NCBI GenBank assembly: GCA_022844045.1
Contig: JALHMM010000018.1
Location: forward strand, 18,292 to 82,291
DNA length: 64,000 bases
From: Reyranellaceae bacterium
Lineage (GTDB): Bacteria; Pseudomonadota; Alphaproteobacteria; Reyranellales; Reyranellaceae
Direction of reading: 5' to 3'
Of the stretch, positions 8,830-18,516 are shown one piece after another (within the stretch, counting starts at the first letter, position 1; each line of letters begins with the position of its first letter). The notes under the pieces are model-generated. The model saw only the letters and a list, made by a program, of their open reading frames with translations. It did no database searches and was not told the DNA's origin. A program made the position numbers and the translations under genes.

Positions 8830-10988
8830 CGGCTGGCATGCCAGAGCAATAGCTCAAGAATCTCGGCCGTTCTCGTGACCGACGTATGCACGCTCTCCAG
8901 CATTTCCGGCATACGAGCCAAATCCATGCCGTCGGTGATCTCGAGCGCCGCAAGCTGGGCATTGTCCACGATCGATGACAGTAGGTTCTGGAACGCAAGA
9001 TCCGTTGTCGTGTCCAAGCGCACGCTCGTCACGTGATGCCTCTCGATGATGCTTTCCTGGAAACGCCGTCGCGCGGCCTCCGCCGCTTTGCGTTCAGTGA
9101 GTTCTGTTAGCAAGATAACGAAACCCAGAACGACGTCGGGCGGCGATAACACAGGATCGGCTCGCAGGAGCAGCGGTTTCGTGGCGCCGTCTGACATCTC
9201 CAGCCGGACTTCGGCGCGCCATGGTCCGCGTTGCGTCAGCAGGTCGCGAAGCCGTCGGCGCACACCATCGCTTTCGGCGAACATGGCGGGAAGATCGTCG
9301 ATCCATTGCAGGCGCGGACGAGGAACCGGCAGCAGCCTCTCAAAGGCGTCATTCGCGAGCAGAATGCGGCCGCGCGCGTCAGAGATGATGACGGGCAGCT
9401 CGGATCGTTCAACCTGACGGCTCGCATGCTCGAGCTGATTCTGGGCGATGAGCATCCGCACCGACCTGAACTGGAGAACCACGTCTGACACGGTTTCTCC
9501 GATCAGTCGCACCACACCGAGGTCCGCCGGCGTCCATGGTTCCGAGGTGTTCTCGACCAGCTGATGCCATTGCGCGAATGAGCGTCGCGGTGACAGCTCT
9601 GCTGGATTGTCGCCGATGATGACGGGCTTGAGCGGGTCGCCGCCCCACGTGACGGTGCGAACGCGTTCGGGCCGGAACCAGACCAGATGCTCGCCGCGCG
9701 AGCTCGACACGGCGGTGGAGAGAACACCGCTGGCTGAAGCCTTGATTGGCAGGAACCGCGGCTCGTCGATGCCAAGCGACGCGGTCGCGATGACCGCCCC
9801 TCGCTTCCGCCTCTCGCCATCAAGCCAGGTTCCAAGTTCCCGCAACTCCTGCGTTCCCGGCACATCGCCGACGGTATGCACTTCTCCTTCGAACAGCAGA
9901 GCCGCGCCCGTGGCACCCACGTATTGCAGCAGGGACTTCGTGCCGTCGAACAGCGCCAGCTTCCAGTCGCCATCGCGCGAGATCGCCTCGATCATCCTTT
10001 GCTCGAGGCGCCGGACCGAGAGTTCGGCCTGTGCCTGCACGAAGCTTTCGAGCGCGGCGATCCGCGTCGCTATCACCTCGGCAAGAAGTTCGCAGACCGC
10101 GCGGACCTCGAAGTGGACAAACCGCGGAGCGTAGTGATGGCAGGCGATGAGGCCCCAGAGCTTCCCGCCGACCATCAGCGAAACCACGAGCGTCGCTTTG
10201 ACGCCCATGTTTTTCAGGTATTGGATATGGATCGGCGACATGCTGCGCAGAAAACACATCGACATGTCGAGGTCGCGGCCGGTAATCGGCGACAGCCTGT
10301 CGCTCAGCGGTATCGGCTCGTAACCGACATCGACCAGGACGCGCACGCGATTGCGCTCGTAGAGCCGACGCGCGATCTGGGGAATGTCCGAGGCCGGATA
10401 CCGGTTGCCGAGATAGGCTTCCAGCTGCGGTTGCCGACGTTCGGAGAAGACTTCTCCATGTCCTTGATCGTCGAAGCGATAGACCATCACCCGGTCATAG
10501 CCTGTGAGGTCCTTGAAGATCTTCGCGGTCGCGTCACATAAAGCCCGCAGCGAAGGCGCCGTGAGAGCCGTCTGCACGGCTCTGTCGAGGTGTCGCGACA
10601 GGTCGACGGGTGGGCCTGCGCGTTCCAATTCGATGATGAGGCCGCCGTCGGCCGGTCGATGCAGCAATCCGTCGAATTCGCTCGCGGGCTGTCCAACGCG
10701 GCAGCGCACGGCGCGCGGAATTGTGCTGAGAGAGTCGCGAAGGTGAGGCTCGACCCGCGACGCCAGATCGCCAGGGAGGCTCCCCAGGGAGCGACCGATG
10801 AAGTTGTCGCCGATACCCAGGAATTGCCCGGCGTTCTGGCTGGCCTGCACGATGACGCTATCCGCCTCGCGAACGACGATCAATGCGCCATGCGGCTGGA
10901 TCGAAGCCGCGAACTGAATCTGCTCACGTTCGCAGTTGGAGAGATCCGCGTGCCCGAAGGCAGGTGTGGGCGATGGGTGGGCGGTCAC
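8808..10988 (-). CDS. bphP: Bacteriophytochrome (PAS-GAF-PHY core plus C-terminal PAS and helical output; no HATPase domain)
   Basis: N-terminal NCEREQIQFAASIQPHGAL (candidate biliverdin Cys), GAF motif YPASDIPQIARRLYERNRVRVLVDV, RDLDMSMCFLRSMSPIHIQYLKNMGV; C-terminus ends after a short helical segment (ESIIERHHVTSVRLD...ILELLLWHASRTSKKGL). Confidence 0.92.
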   Translation of the reverse strand: MTAHPSPTPAFGHADLSNCEREQIQFAASIQPHGALIVVREADSVIVQASQNAGQFLGIGDNFIGRSLGSLPGDLASRVEPHLRDSLSTIPRAVRCRVGQPASEFDGLLHRPADGGLIIELERAGPPVDLSRHLDRAVQTALTAPSLRALCDATAKIFKDLTGYDRVMVYRFDDQGHGEVFSERRQPQLEAYLGNRYPASDIPQIARRLYERNRVRVLVDVGYEPIPLSDRLSPITGRDLDMSMCFLRSMSPIHIQYLKNMGVKATLVVSLMVGGKLWGLIACHHYAPRFVHFEVRAVCELLAEVIATRIAALESFVQAQAELSVRRLEQRMIEAISRDGDWKLALFDGTKSLLQYVGATGAALLFEGEVHTVGDVPGTQELRELGTWLDGERRKRGAVIATASLGIDEPRFLPIKASASGVLSTAVSSSRGEHLVWFRPERVRTVTWGGDPLKPVIIGDNPAELSPRRSFAQWHQLVENTSEPWTPADLGVVRLIGETVSDVVLQFRSVRMLIAQNQLEHASRQVERSELPVIISDARGRILLANDAFERLLPVPRPRLQWIDDLPAMFAESDGVRRRLRDLLTQRGPWRAEVRLEMSDGATKPLLLRADPVLSPPDVVLGFVILLTELTERKAAEAARRRFQESIIERHHVTSVRLDTTTDLAFQNLLSSIVDNAQLAALEITDGMDLARMPEMLESVHTSVTRTAEILELLLWHASRTSKKGL

Positions 10989-11006
10989 GTCAAACGCCCC
11001 CCGCGG

Positions 11007-12380
11007 TCAGTCGCCGGTGTCGGAGTCCGCTCGGCTGCGTTGTTCGAGGCCATACCTCTTCAGCTTAGCATAAAGGCTCTGCCGACTTAGACCAAGGATT
11101 TCAGCGGCCGCGGTTCGGTTGCCGTCGGCTGTCTCGATGGCCGACTTGATATGGTATCGTTCGACGACCCCAACGGTGTCGTCGACCAGCTTGCGCAGGG
11201 GAGCCCGACCGAGTTGCTCCGATAGTGAACCGAGCGCCGACAGCAAACGCGAATCGTTGGGGGGGGGCTGCAACCGGCGGCTGACATCGCGAATGATCAT
11301 GCCGATGTAGTGCGATTCGAGATTGGCCGTTCCAGCGACCGACACTTCGACCTCGGTTTCCGTGCCCAGCTCGCCGTGTATCGTCGTCGAAAAACGGCGT
11401 ACCACGCGATGACGATGGAACGTCCCCAGCAACACCGAGAGATCGGCGCCCGGTTGCCACAGCCACCGAGCCAGGCTCTCGCCGACCACAGATCCCACCG
11501 CGCCGAGTTCTACCAGCTCCAGAAAAGCTTTGTTGGTGCGGCGGATCAGGCCCTCGTCATCGACCACGACGAAGCCATCGGGGGCGTGTTCAATCAACTC
11601 TTCGATCGACACCGCTTCCTTGCCGCGGCGGTCGGGTGGCGCCGATCCCACAGACGCCAGCTGCAGAAGAAAAGCCTGCCCGGCCTCCGCCGCGATCAAT
11701 GACGCGCGCACCATCCACGGTTTGCGATCGAGCCCGACATGGATGAGCAGCCCAGGCGCCTTGCCCTGCTCGCGGACCCGCTGGAGCATCGTCTGGAACG
11801 GCTCGCGCTCTTGGGGCACGAGCTCCTGGAGGAATTCGCGGCCGTTAAGGGCTTCGGGATCCTGGGAGGAGAGTCCCAGAGCCTGCACTGCGGCGGGATT
11901 TGCCTCGACAATCCGAAGGTTCGAAGCCCGGATCATCAGAAACGATTCGTTCGAATTCTCGAAAAGCAGGCGATAGCGGGTCTCAACTTCGCGTCTCTTC
12001 CAGTGGTCGCGCTCCATAGCCTGTTGCGCGGCGATCAAGCGCGACTGGAGTTCGGCGACCGCTTGGAGGTTCTTGCCGATCGCGATCAATCCGGCACGCC
12101 CGCCGAGCATGAGCGTTGTGTACTCGACAGGCAGTTCAAGGCCGCTCGGAAACCGCTGCATGACCTGGCGGAAGGCGGACACGCCACTGGCCTTGGCGTC
12201 GTCGACCATGCGGCGAATCTTGTCGCCGCCAAAATCTGAGACTGTGTCGACCCAGGGCCGTCCCAACCAGCTCTCGATCGGTTCGCCTGAAATGGCGCCA
12301 GCCAGCGTCGCCTCTCGGATCACTCCGTCCATGTCGAGGAGCAAGGTGACGTCAGGTTGGGTGATCGAGATAGCGCTCAT
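11007..12380 (-). CDS. ppsR: PpsR/CrtJ-family transcriptional regulator, copy 1
   Basis: PAS domains plus Fis-type HTH TADGNRTAAAEILGLSRQSLYAKLKRYGL; upstream of bphP on the same strand. Confidence 0.9.
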   Translation of the reverse strand: MSAISITQPDVTLLLDMDGVIREATLAGAISGEPIESWLGRPWVDTVSDFGGDKIRRMVDDAKASGVSAFRQVMQRFPSGLELPVEYTTLMLGGRAGLIAIGKNLQAVAELQSRLIAAQQAMERDHWKRREVETRYRLLFENSNESFLMIRASNLRIVEANPAAVQALGLSSQDPEALNGREFLQELVPQEREPFQTMLQRVREQGKAPGLLIHVGLDRKPWMVRASLIAAEAGQAFLLQLASVGSAPPDRRGKEAVSIEELIEHAPDGFVVVDDEGLIRRTNKAFLELVELGAVGSVVGESLARWLWQPGADLSVLLGTFHRHRVVRRFSTTIHGELGTETEVEVSVAGTANLESHYIGMIIRDVSRRLQPPPNDSRLLSALGSLSEQLGRAPLRKLVDDTVGVVERYHIKSAIETADGNRTAAAEILGLSRQSLYAKLKRYGLEQRSRADSDTGD

Positions 12381-12493
12381 AGCTTGTCGGACTGCTTTCT
12401 TGGGTGACAAGTCTGGCCAGCGTCTCCAATCCAAACATGACAAACTGTAACGCCCACCTGTCTATCAGATAAGCCGAAAAGCACAAAATTGCC

Positions 12494-12569
12494 AGTCAAA
12501 ATGACTCTGCACTCAATTTTGGCGAGACAAGGGTATTTTGACCCTTACACGTCAACATGACTTGTCATG
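12494..12569. promoter_or_regulatory. Palindrome cluster in the divergent ppsR copy 1 / cytochrome c2 intergenic region
   Basis: AGTCA-AAA-TGACT (12494-12506), TTGAC-N8-GTCAA (12538-12555), CATGAC-TT-GTCATG (12556-12569). Confidence 0.5.
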
Positions 12570-12670
12570 ATTTCAACCTTCGCCGATATTGACGTGGCAG
12601 GGCGACACTTAAGCGTCAACATTGCTCGACGCCTGTCTGTCGCCGGGTAGGAGTTAGGGAGCTTGTGAGC

Positions 12671-13111
12671 ATGAAAGCCGTGGCATTGTTGGCGCTCGCG
12701 GTCGGCGCCTTTATCGGGTCTGCAGACTTCGCTCAAGCGCAGCAGGGAGACGCCGAGAAAGGCGCCAAGGTCTTTGGGAAATGCATGACCTGTCACCGAG
12801 TCGGGGAAGGCGCCAGGAACCTTGTCGGGCCAGTGTTGACGGGGGTCGTAGGACGTCCGGCGGGTACGATCGAGGGTTTCGCGTATTCGCCGCTGAACAA
12901 GGCCGCAGGCGAAAATGGGCTTGTCTGGACCGAGGATCAGCTCTTTTCGTATCTGGCCAATCCCAATGCGTTCTTGAAAAAGTTCCTGACGGACAAGGGT
13001 AAGCCGCAGCTCGCCACCGGGTCGACCAAGATGGTCTTCAACCTTCCCAACGAGACCGAGCGCAGGGACGTTATCGCCTTCTTGAAGACGTTCTCGAAGC
13101 CCACCCAGTGA
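12671..13111 (+). CDS. Soluble cytochrome c2-like protein (c-type, signal peptide)
   Basis: MKAVALLALAVGAFIGSADFAQAQ signal; GDAEKGAKVFGKCMTCHRVGEGARNLVGPVLTGVVGR heme-binding CxxCH; likely electron donor to the reaction centre. Confidence 0.88.
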   Translation: MKAVALLALAVGAFIGSADFAQAQQGDAEKGAKVFGKCMTCHRVGEGARNLVGPVLTGVVGRPAGTIEGFAYSPLNKAAGENGLVWTEDQLFSYLANPNAFLKKFLTDKGKPQLATGSTKMVFNLPNETERRDVIAFLKTFSKPTQ

Positions 13112-13132
13112 TCTGGACGACCTGAGGCCTTT

Positions 13133-13624
13133 CTAGAAGGGTCCGTTCAACCGAACAATGGCGAGATTGAGGAATCCCGCGAAGGCGACCCAGCAGAGGT
13201 AGGGCAATAGCAGCCAGCGGGCGGTGCTCGAATGTCTCGTCGGGCCGATGATGAGCCAGACGATGGATAGCCAGAGAGCGACGACTTCTATAAGCGCCCA
13301 GTCGGGCTGCCGCAGGCGGAAGAACAGGGCGCTCCAGAGAATATTCAGGACTCCATTCAAAGCGAACAGCCCGATGATCGCTTCACGGGTGCGCCGATCC
13401 GGCGCGGTGTTCCAGGCCACGATCCCGGAGAGCGCTGTCAGGCCAAAAATGACGGTCCACGCCGGCCCGAATAGCCAGTCCGGCGGCTGCCAGTCGGGCT
13501 TGCGCAGGTTCTGATACCAAGGTCCGAGGTCGGTCATGGTCGCGCCCAGCCCCGCCAGGGCGACGGCCGCCGCCGCGCCCGCGATGAAGGGCAATAGACG
13601 GCGACTAGATCGCTTGGCCGTCAA
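13133..13624 (-). CDS. tspO: TspO/MBR family tryptophan-rich sensory protein (probable TTG start overlapping bchP stop)
   Basis: DLGPWYQNLRKPDWQPPDWLFGPAWTVIFGLTALSGIVAWNTAP..., five-helix TspO pattern; TTG at 13624-13622 within ..CCTTGA. Confidence 0.88.
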   Translation of the reverse strand: MTAKRSSRRLLPFIAGAAAAVALAGLGATMTDLGPWYQNLRKPDWQPPDWLFGPAWTVIFGLTALSGIVAWNTAPDRRTREAIIGLFALNGVLNILWSALFFRLRQPDWALIEVVALWLSIVWLIIGPTRHSSTARWLLLPYLCWVAFAGFLNLAIVRLNGPF

Positions 13625-14823
13625 GGGCGCACGAGCCCAAAAAGATGTGCCAGATCCTTGAAGAAGATTCTCATGTGGGCGACCGGTCGCGCACGAACCA
13701 GCTTCTTGTTCATGTAGGCTTCCCAGGTCAGTTTCTGGACATCGGGATCGCCGCAGATGCTGACGAATCGCTCGCGACGGCGATCGCTCCGATACCAGAA
13801 TCGCTGCATGATTCCGAGCACCCAGAACACTCGGGCATGCAGTTTCATGAATTCCTTGCGTGCCTTGCGCAGTTCGCGCGCGTCGCCGGTCTCGAGAAAT
13901 GCGTCCACGGCCTCTGCGGCGAACCGGCCGCATGCCATGGCATAGTAGATGCCCTCGCCGGAGGCGGGTGCGACGACGCCCGCCGCGTCACCCGCGAGTA
14001 ACACGTCCCTGCCGTTATCCCAGCGTCGCAGTGGGCGCATCGGGATAGGCGCGCCTTCGCGCCTCAGCGTCTCCGCGCCCTCCAGCCCTGCGCATTTGCG
14101 CAGTTCGCCGACAGCGCCTCGCAAGGAGAAACCCTTGTGAGCCGACCCCGTGCCCACGCTCGTGGTATCGCCGTGAGGGAAAACCCAGCCATAGAAGTCA
14201 GGCGATAGCGAACCTCGGTAGTAGACATCGCAACGGCTGCCATCGAAATCCGCCGAGATCCCGGCAGGTGAGCGCACGATCTCATGGTAGGCAAAGACGT
14301 AGGGTACGCGCTCGGCCCCCGGGACGCACTGTTTGGCGACGGCGGAGTTCGCGCCATCGGCACCTATGATGGCCCGGGCGAGGACGCGGGCGGTACCTGC
14401 CGGCTCGTCGCCAGACCTCCCGCAGCGATACTCGATCTCAATCAAGCCGTCCTTGCGACCGATCACACTTTCGAACTTGCCGGCCATGCGCGTGGCGCCA
14501 GCGAGAGCGGCGCGATTTCTCAGCCACTCGTCGAACACGTCCCGATCGACCATGCCCACGAAGCCATTTTCGATCGGCATGTCGACGCGGCGATCGGAAG
14601 GCGAAACGATACGTGCGCCCGCCGCCTTCGCCACGAGCAGATGATCGGGAATCGCGAAGTCGCGGATAAGCCGGGGCGGTATCGCGCCACCGCAGGGCTT
14701 GATCCTGCCGGCCTTGTCCAGCAGCAGGATACTGCGTCCCTGTCGCGCGAGTTCGGTTGCGGCAGTGGCTCCGGCGGGCCCGCCACCGACAACGACGACG
14801 TCATATACAGTCGACTGGGTCAT
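13621..14823 (-). CDS. bchP: Geranylgeranyl diphosphate/bacteriochlorophyll reductase
   Basis: MTQSTVYDVVVVGGGPAGATAATELARQGRSILLLDKAGRIKPCGGAIPPRLI. Confidence 0.94.
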   Translation of the reverse strand: MTQSTVYDVVVVGGGPAGATAATELARQGRSILLLDKAGRIKPCGGAIPPRLIRDFAIPDHLLVAKAAGARIVSPSDRRVDMPIENGFVGMVDRDVFDEWLRNRAALAGATRMAGKFESVIGRKDGLIEIEYRCGRSGDEPAGTARVLARAIIGADGANSAVAKQCVPGAERVPYVFAYHEIVRSPAGISADFDGSRCDVYYRGSLSPDFYGWVFPHGDTTSVGTGSAHKGFSLRGAVGELRKCAGLEGAETLRREGAPIPMRPLRRWDNGRDVLLAGDAAGVVAPASGEGIYYAMACGRFAAEAVDAFLETGDARELRKARKEFMKLHARVFWVLGIMQRFWYRSDRRRERFVSICGDPDVQKLTWEAYMNKKLVRARPVAHMRIFFKDLAHLFGLVRP

Positions 14824-16184
14824 GCCGATCGCCCTTCTTTCAGCGGGCCGACGAAAGGTGTCGCCTTGTCCTGCCGCATTGTGTGAGACGAGCTGGTCAA
14901 CGCCGTGGCCGCGCGGGTCGCGAGGACGGCCGACAAGACGAACAACGCGGCCTCGCAGATGAAGACAACGGCGTAGGCGTCCGCTGCCGAATCAAGCAGG
15001 TAGCGAGCGACGTCGCTCGCGAGAGTCCCGAGCAGCCCGCCCATTCCGAAGGCGATCGCCTGCGCGGCACCCCACAGACCCATCCGCACGCCCTCGCGAT
15101 TGGCGCGTCCCGCGCCGACCAGCGACATCATCGAGCCGATCGCCGCGATCGCGTAGACACCGTTGGCGACACCCAGCGCGAAAACTGTCGGTCGGAGCGG
15201 CCATGGCGGTCCGACGACGCCGCTTGTCGCCAGCAGGCACAAAGCCACTGCAGATGCGAGGCAACCACCGATTGTCCAAGACCTCAGAGAACCGATGCGT
15301 GGAACGCCAATGCCGCTGCTAAAGATCGCGACAAGCAGCATCCCGGTCAGCACACCACCATTCTGAATACCGGATAGCTGCGTGGTCTGGCCTGGTGTCA
15401 GGCTAAAGACGAGGCCGGCGAATGGCTCGAGGATCAGATCCTGGGCGCTGTATGCGATCATGGAGAGGAACACGAACACGGCGAACCGTCGCGCCCGCGG
15501 CTCCGACCAGACGTCCAACATGGCAGCGCGAAATGATGGTTGCGGATCGCTCGCGAAGCGTTCGTCTCCGCTTGGGCGCGCGTAGTCCGGCTCGATCCGC
15601 CAAACCGCCAGGACCGAAAGGGCGAACGCCGCCGCCGACAGAGCGGTGGCGACCCAGACAAGCCGTGCAGGGGAGAACGGATCGAGCAGCTGTCCCGTGA
15701 CCATGGCGGTGATAACAAAGCCACCGATCATCATGATCCAGACAATACTCGCCGCGGCGGCGCGGCGGCGCTCATCGGTTCGCTTGGCAAGGAGCACGAG
15801 AAGCGAAGTGCCGGCCGCGCCGACGCCAATACCGATCAGCAAGAACGCGACGATGGCAAGCACGATGCCCGCCGCAAGGTTCGAACTCATCCACGCTGTG
15901 GCCAGGGATGCCGTGGCGCCGCCGACGCAAAGAAGCGCCATACCACCGATGATCCACGGCGTGCGTCGCCCCCCGACATCGGATCCATGGCCAAGCCGGG
16001 GCCTGAAGACCTGTAGCACGTAGTGGAGCCCGACAAGAAAGCCGGGCAACATCGCCGGCAAAGCCAACTCGACCACCATGATGCGGTTGAGTGTCGACGT
16101 GGTGAGAACGACGACCGAGCCCAACGCCGTCTGGACCAGACCGAGGCGAACGATACCCAACCATGCCAGGGACTCGGCTGTCAT
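14820..16184 (-). CDS. BCD-family MFS transporter (PucC/LhaA/ORF428-like)
   Basis: LGLVQTALGSVVVLTTSTLNRIMVVELALPAMLPGFLVGLHYVLQVFRPRLGHGSDVGGRRTPWI; located between bchG and bchP. Confidence 0.9.
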   Translation of the reverse strand: MTAESLAWLGIVRLGLVQTALGSVVVLTTSTLNRIMVVELALPAMLPGFLVGLHYVLQVFRPRLGHGSDVGGRRTPWIIGGMALLCVGGATASLATAWMSSNLAAGIVLAIVAFLLIGIGVGAAGTSLLVLLAKRTDERRRAAAASIVWIMMIGGFVITAMVTGQLLDPFSPARLVWVATALSAAAFALSVLAVWRIEPDYARPSGDERFASDPQPSFRAAMLDVWSEPRARRFAVFVFLSMIAYSAQDLILEPFAGLVFSLTPGQTTQLSGIQNGGVLTGMLLVAIFSSGIGVPRIGSLRSWTIGGCLASAVALCLLATSGVVGPPWPLRPTVFALGVANGVYAIAAIGSMMSLVGAGRANREGVRMGLWGAAQAIAFGMGGLLGTLASDVARYLLDSAADAYAVVFICEAALFVLSAVLATRAATALTSSSHTMRQDKATPFVGPLKEGRSA

Positions 16185-17080
16185 GTCCCCCCCGCGATGC
16201 CGGGTCGTATGGCAAAAGCGCTTATCAGCATGCCGATCACGTAAAGTGTCACGCCGGTCGCGTTGTACCAGGGCGCCCGCTCACGCGGATTGTCGAGCAG
16301 ACGTTTCATCAGAAACAGCTGAACTGCGAGAAGAGCGGCGATCGTCGCCGCATGAGGCAAGTATCCCCATGCCGCAAGCAGTCCGACCACCGCGATCTGC
16401 GAGCCCGCCATGAACGCGCAGGCGACGCGTCCTGCGTTCGTCGGGCCGAGCCGCACGGGGAGAGAGCCGATACCCATGCGGCTGTCGCCGTCGATCGACT
16501 TGAAGTCGTTCAGCGTCATGATTCCATGCGCGCCCACGCTGTAGAGGATGGCCAGCGCGGCCGAGCGTCCGTCCGGCGCGGCCCCGCCTGTCGCGACCAT
16601 AGCGCCGGTTAGCCAGGCGAGGCCCTCGTAGCACGCGGCGCATGCGGCGTTACCCCACCAACCGTTCTGCTTCAGGCGTGGCGGTGGGGCGCTATACGCC
16701 CAGGCTAGTGCGAGACCGCCGACCGCCGCGACGAACACGTAGGTTCCCAGAAGCGCGGCGACGGCCAATGAGAGCGCGGTCCAGATGATGGCTATGCGAA
16801 GCCCCCAGTTTCCAGGGATGCGGCCCGAGGGAATCGGTCGGTGCGGCTCGTTGATGGTGTCGACGTCACGATCAAACCAGTCGTTAACCGCCTGACTGGT
16901 CGCGCAAACCAGCGGACCGGCCAACAGCACACCGCCGACGATCGCCGGCCACTTGTCGGCCGTGAAGGGGCCCGCCGAAACGACTCCGCAAGCAAAGGCC
17001 CACATCGGCGGAAACCAGGTCACCGGCTTCAGGAGTTCCAGCACCGCGGATGCCTGGGGCCGAGCCATAGATCGCCTCAA
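16181..17080 (-). CDS. bchG: Bacteriochlorophyll synthase
   Basis: UbiA prenyltransferase: QAVNDWFDRDVDTINEPHRPIPSGRIPG. Confidence 0.95.
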   Translation of the reverse strand: MRRSMARPQASAVLELLKPVTWFPPMWAFACGVVSAGPFTADKWPAIVGGVLLAGPLVCATSQAVNDWFDRDVDTINEPHRPIPSGRIPGNWGLRIAIIWTALSLAVAALLGTYVFVAAVGGLALAWAYSAPPPRLKQNGWWGNAACAACYEGLAWLTGAMVATGGAAPDGRSAALAILYSVGAHGIMTLNDFKSIDGDSRMGIGSLPVRLGPTNAGRVACAFMAGSQIAVVGLLAAWGYLPHAATIAALLAVQLFLMKRLLDNPRERAPWYNATGVTLYVIGMLISAFAIRPGIAGGT

Positions 17081-18516
17081 TCGTGCGTTTCGCTATGGAC
17101 GGCTGGCGCGAGCCCGTACCTGCGCAGCTTGACATACAGGCTCTGGCGGCTGAGGCCGAGGATCTCGGCGGCCGACGCGCGGTTGTCGCGTGTCAGCTGC
17201 AGCGCCGCCTCGATCGCGAGACGCTCGATAAGATCAGTGGCCTCCTGGACGAGCTCTTTCAGCGACACGCGTCCGACCAACGCTGTCAGCTGTTCGACCG
17301 AATGTGGCAGCCCCCGGGGCATCGGTGGCTCTGGCTTCAGTCTTCCGCCGACGTTGCGGATCGTGAAGCCCAAGCGTTGCCCGTCTTCGTTCTTCACCAA
17401 GACCGCCGATATCTCGACATTCGACTGGACGCCGTGTTCGCCACGCAGCGTCGTCGCGAACAATCGTACGGTTCCCCTCTGTTTGAGGTTCAGTATCAGT
17501 ACGCCGAGATCGACGCCCGATCGGCCGAGCCAGCGTTCGATCGACTCCGAAACCGCCTGTTTCTCGTTGGCGAGCTGAGCCATCTCGAGAAAGGCCTCGT
17601 TGGCCGCCAGGATCCGGCCTTCTAGGTCGGTTACGACGAAACCGTCAGGCGCGCTCTCGACTAGCTTGACGAGCATCGCCTTGGTCGCCGACAGCGTCGA
17701 AGACGCATCGGCGTTTTGCGCCGCCTCGAGCCGCACGAGGAACAGCGAGGCTTTGTCCTGTCGGAACAGAGACGCCGAGACCATGACCTCGCCTTCGACG
17801 CCCTGGAGCTTCGCCTTGGTCGAATCCGTCCTCCCCGCGCCCCGCACGCCCGCGAGAAAACTCTGGATCGTTTGGGTGCTGTCTCGGTCGAATGCCGAGA
17901 TGAACGGACGGCCCACGAGGCGTTTTCCGATCGCGCCGAACAGATGGCTGGCGGCGGGGTTCGATTCGATGATCTTCAGAGTGGAGACGTCGACGATCAA
18001 CACGGGCTCGGAAGAGATCTGAAACAGGAGCCGATAGCGGGTCTCGACGTGACGGAGTCTGGAATAGTCGCGCTCCATCGATTGCTGTGCGTCCACAAGC
18101 TGCTGCTGCAAGGCGGAGACGGACCGCAAGTCCCGTCCGAAGACGACCAGAAGCCCTTGCTTGTCGACGCGAACCGCGCAGCACAACACCGGCAGGGGGG
18201 CCGCCTCTGCCGATCCGCGATAGTTTACGTGACGCCAACGCGGTGCCTGCCCCGAGGCCGCTTCCCGCAGGATCTGTTCAACCTTCCCTTGGCTATCGGA
18301 CGCTACGGTATCGACCCAGGTGCTGCCGGGCCACCTGGAGACCCCCGCGAAGCTATGCGCGAACTCGTCATTGTTGAACGCGATATCCCGGATAACGCCC
18401 GACTGGTCGACGACCATCGCGACGTCCGCCGCCGCCGCGACAATCGCCGCAACAGCATCCGCGTCGAGTTGGGCAAGAAACCTCTTCGGGGCCTTGAAAG
18501 CCTTCACGAGAGACAT
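17077..18516 (-). CDS. ppsR: PpsR/CrtJ transcriptional regulator, copy 2 (alternative upstream start 18540)
   Basis: PAS domains plus HTH TRDNRASAAEILGLSRQSLYVKLRRYGL; adjacent to bchG and aerR in canonical order. Confidence 0.93.
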   Translation of the reverse strand: MSLVKAFKAPKRFLAQLDADAVAAIVAAAADVAMVVDQSGVIRDIAFNNDEFAHSFAGVSRWPGSTWVDTVASDSQGKVEQILREAASGQAPRWRHVNYRGSAEAAPLPVLCCAVRVDKQGLLVVFGRDLRSVSALQQQLVDAQQSMERDYSRLRHVETRYRLLFQISSEPVLIVDVSTLKIIESNPAASHLFGAIGKRLVGRPFISAFDRDSTQTIQSFLAGVRGAGRTDSTKAKLQGVEGEVMVSASLFRQDKASLFLVRLEAAQNADASSTLSATKAMLVKLVESAPDGFVVTDLEGRILAANEAFLEMAQLANEKQAVSESIERWLGRSGVDLGVLILNLKQRGTVRLFATTLRGEHGVQSNVEISAVLVKNEDGQRLGFTIRNVGGRLKPEPPMPRGLPHSVEQLTALVGRVSLKELVQEATDLIERLAIEAALQLTRDNRASAAEILGLSRQSLYVKLRRYGLAPAVHSETHD

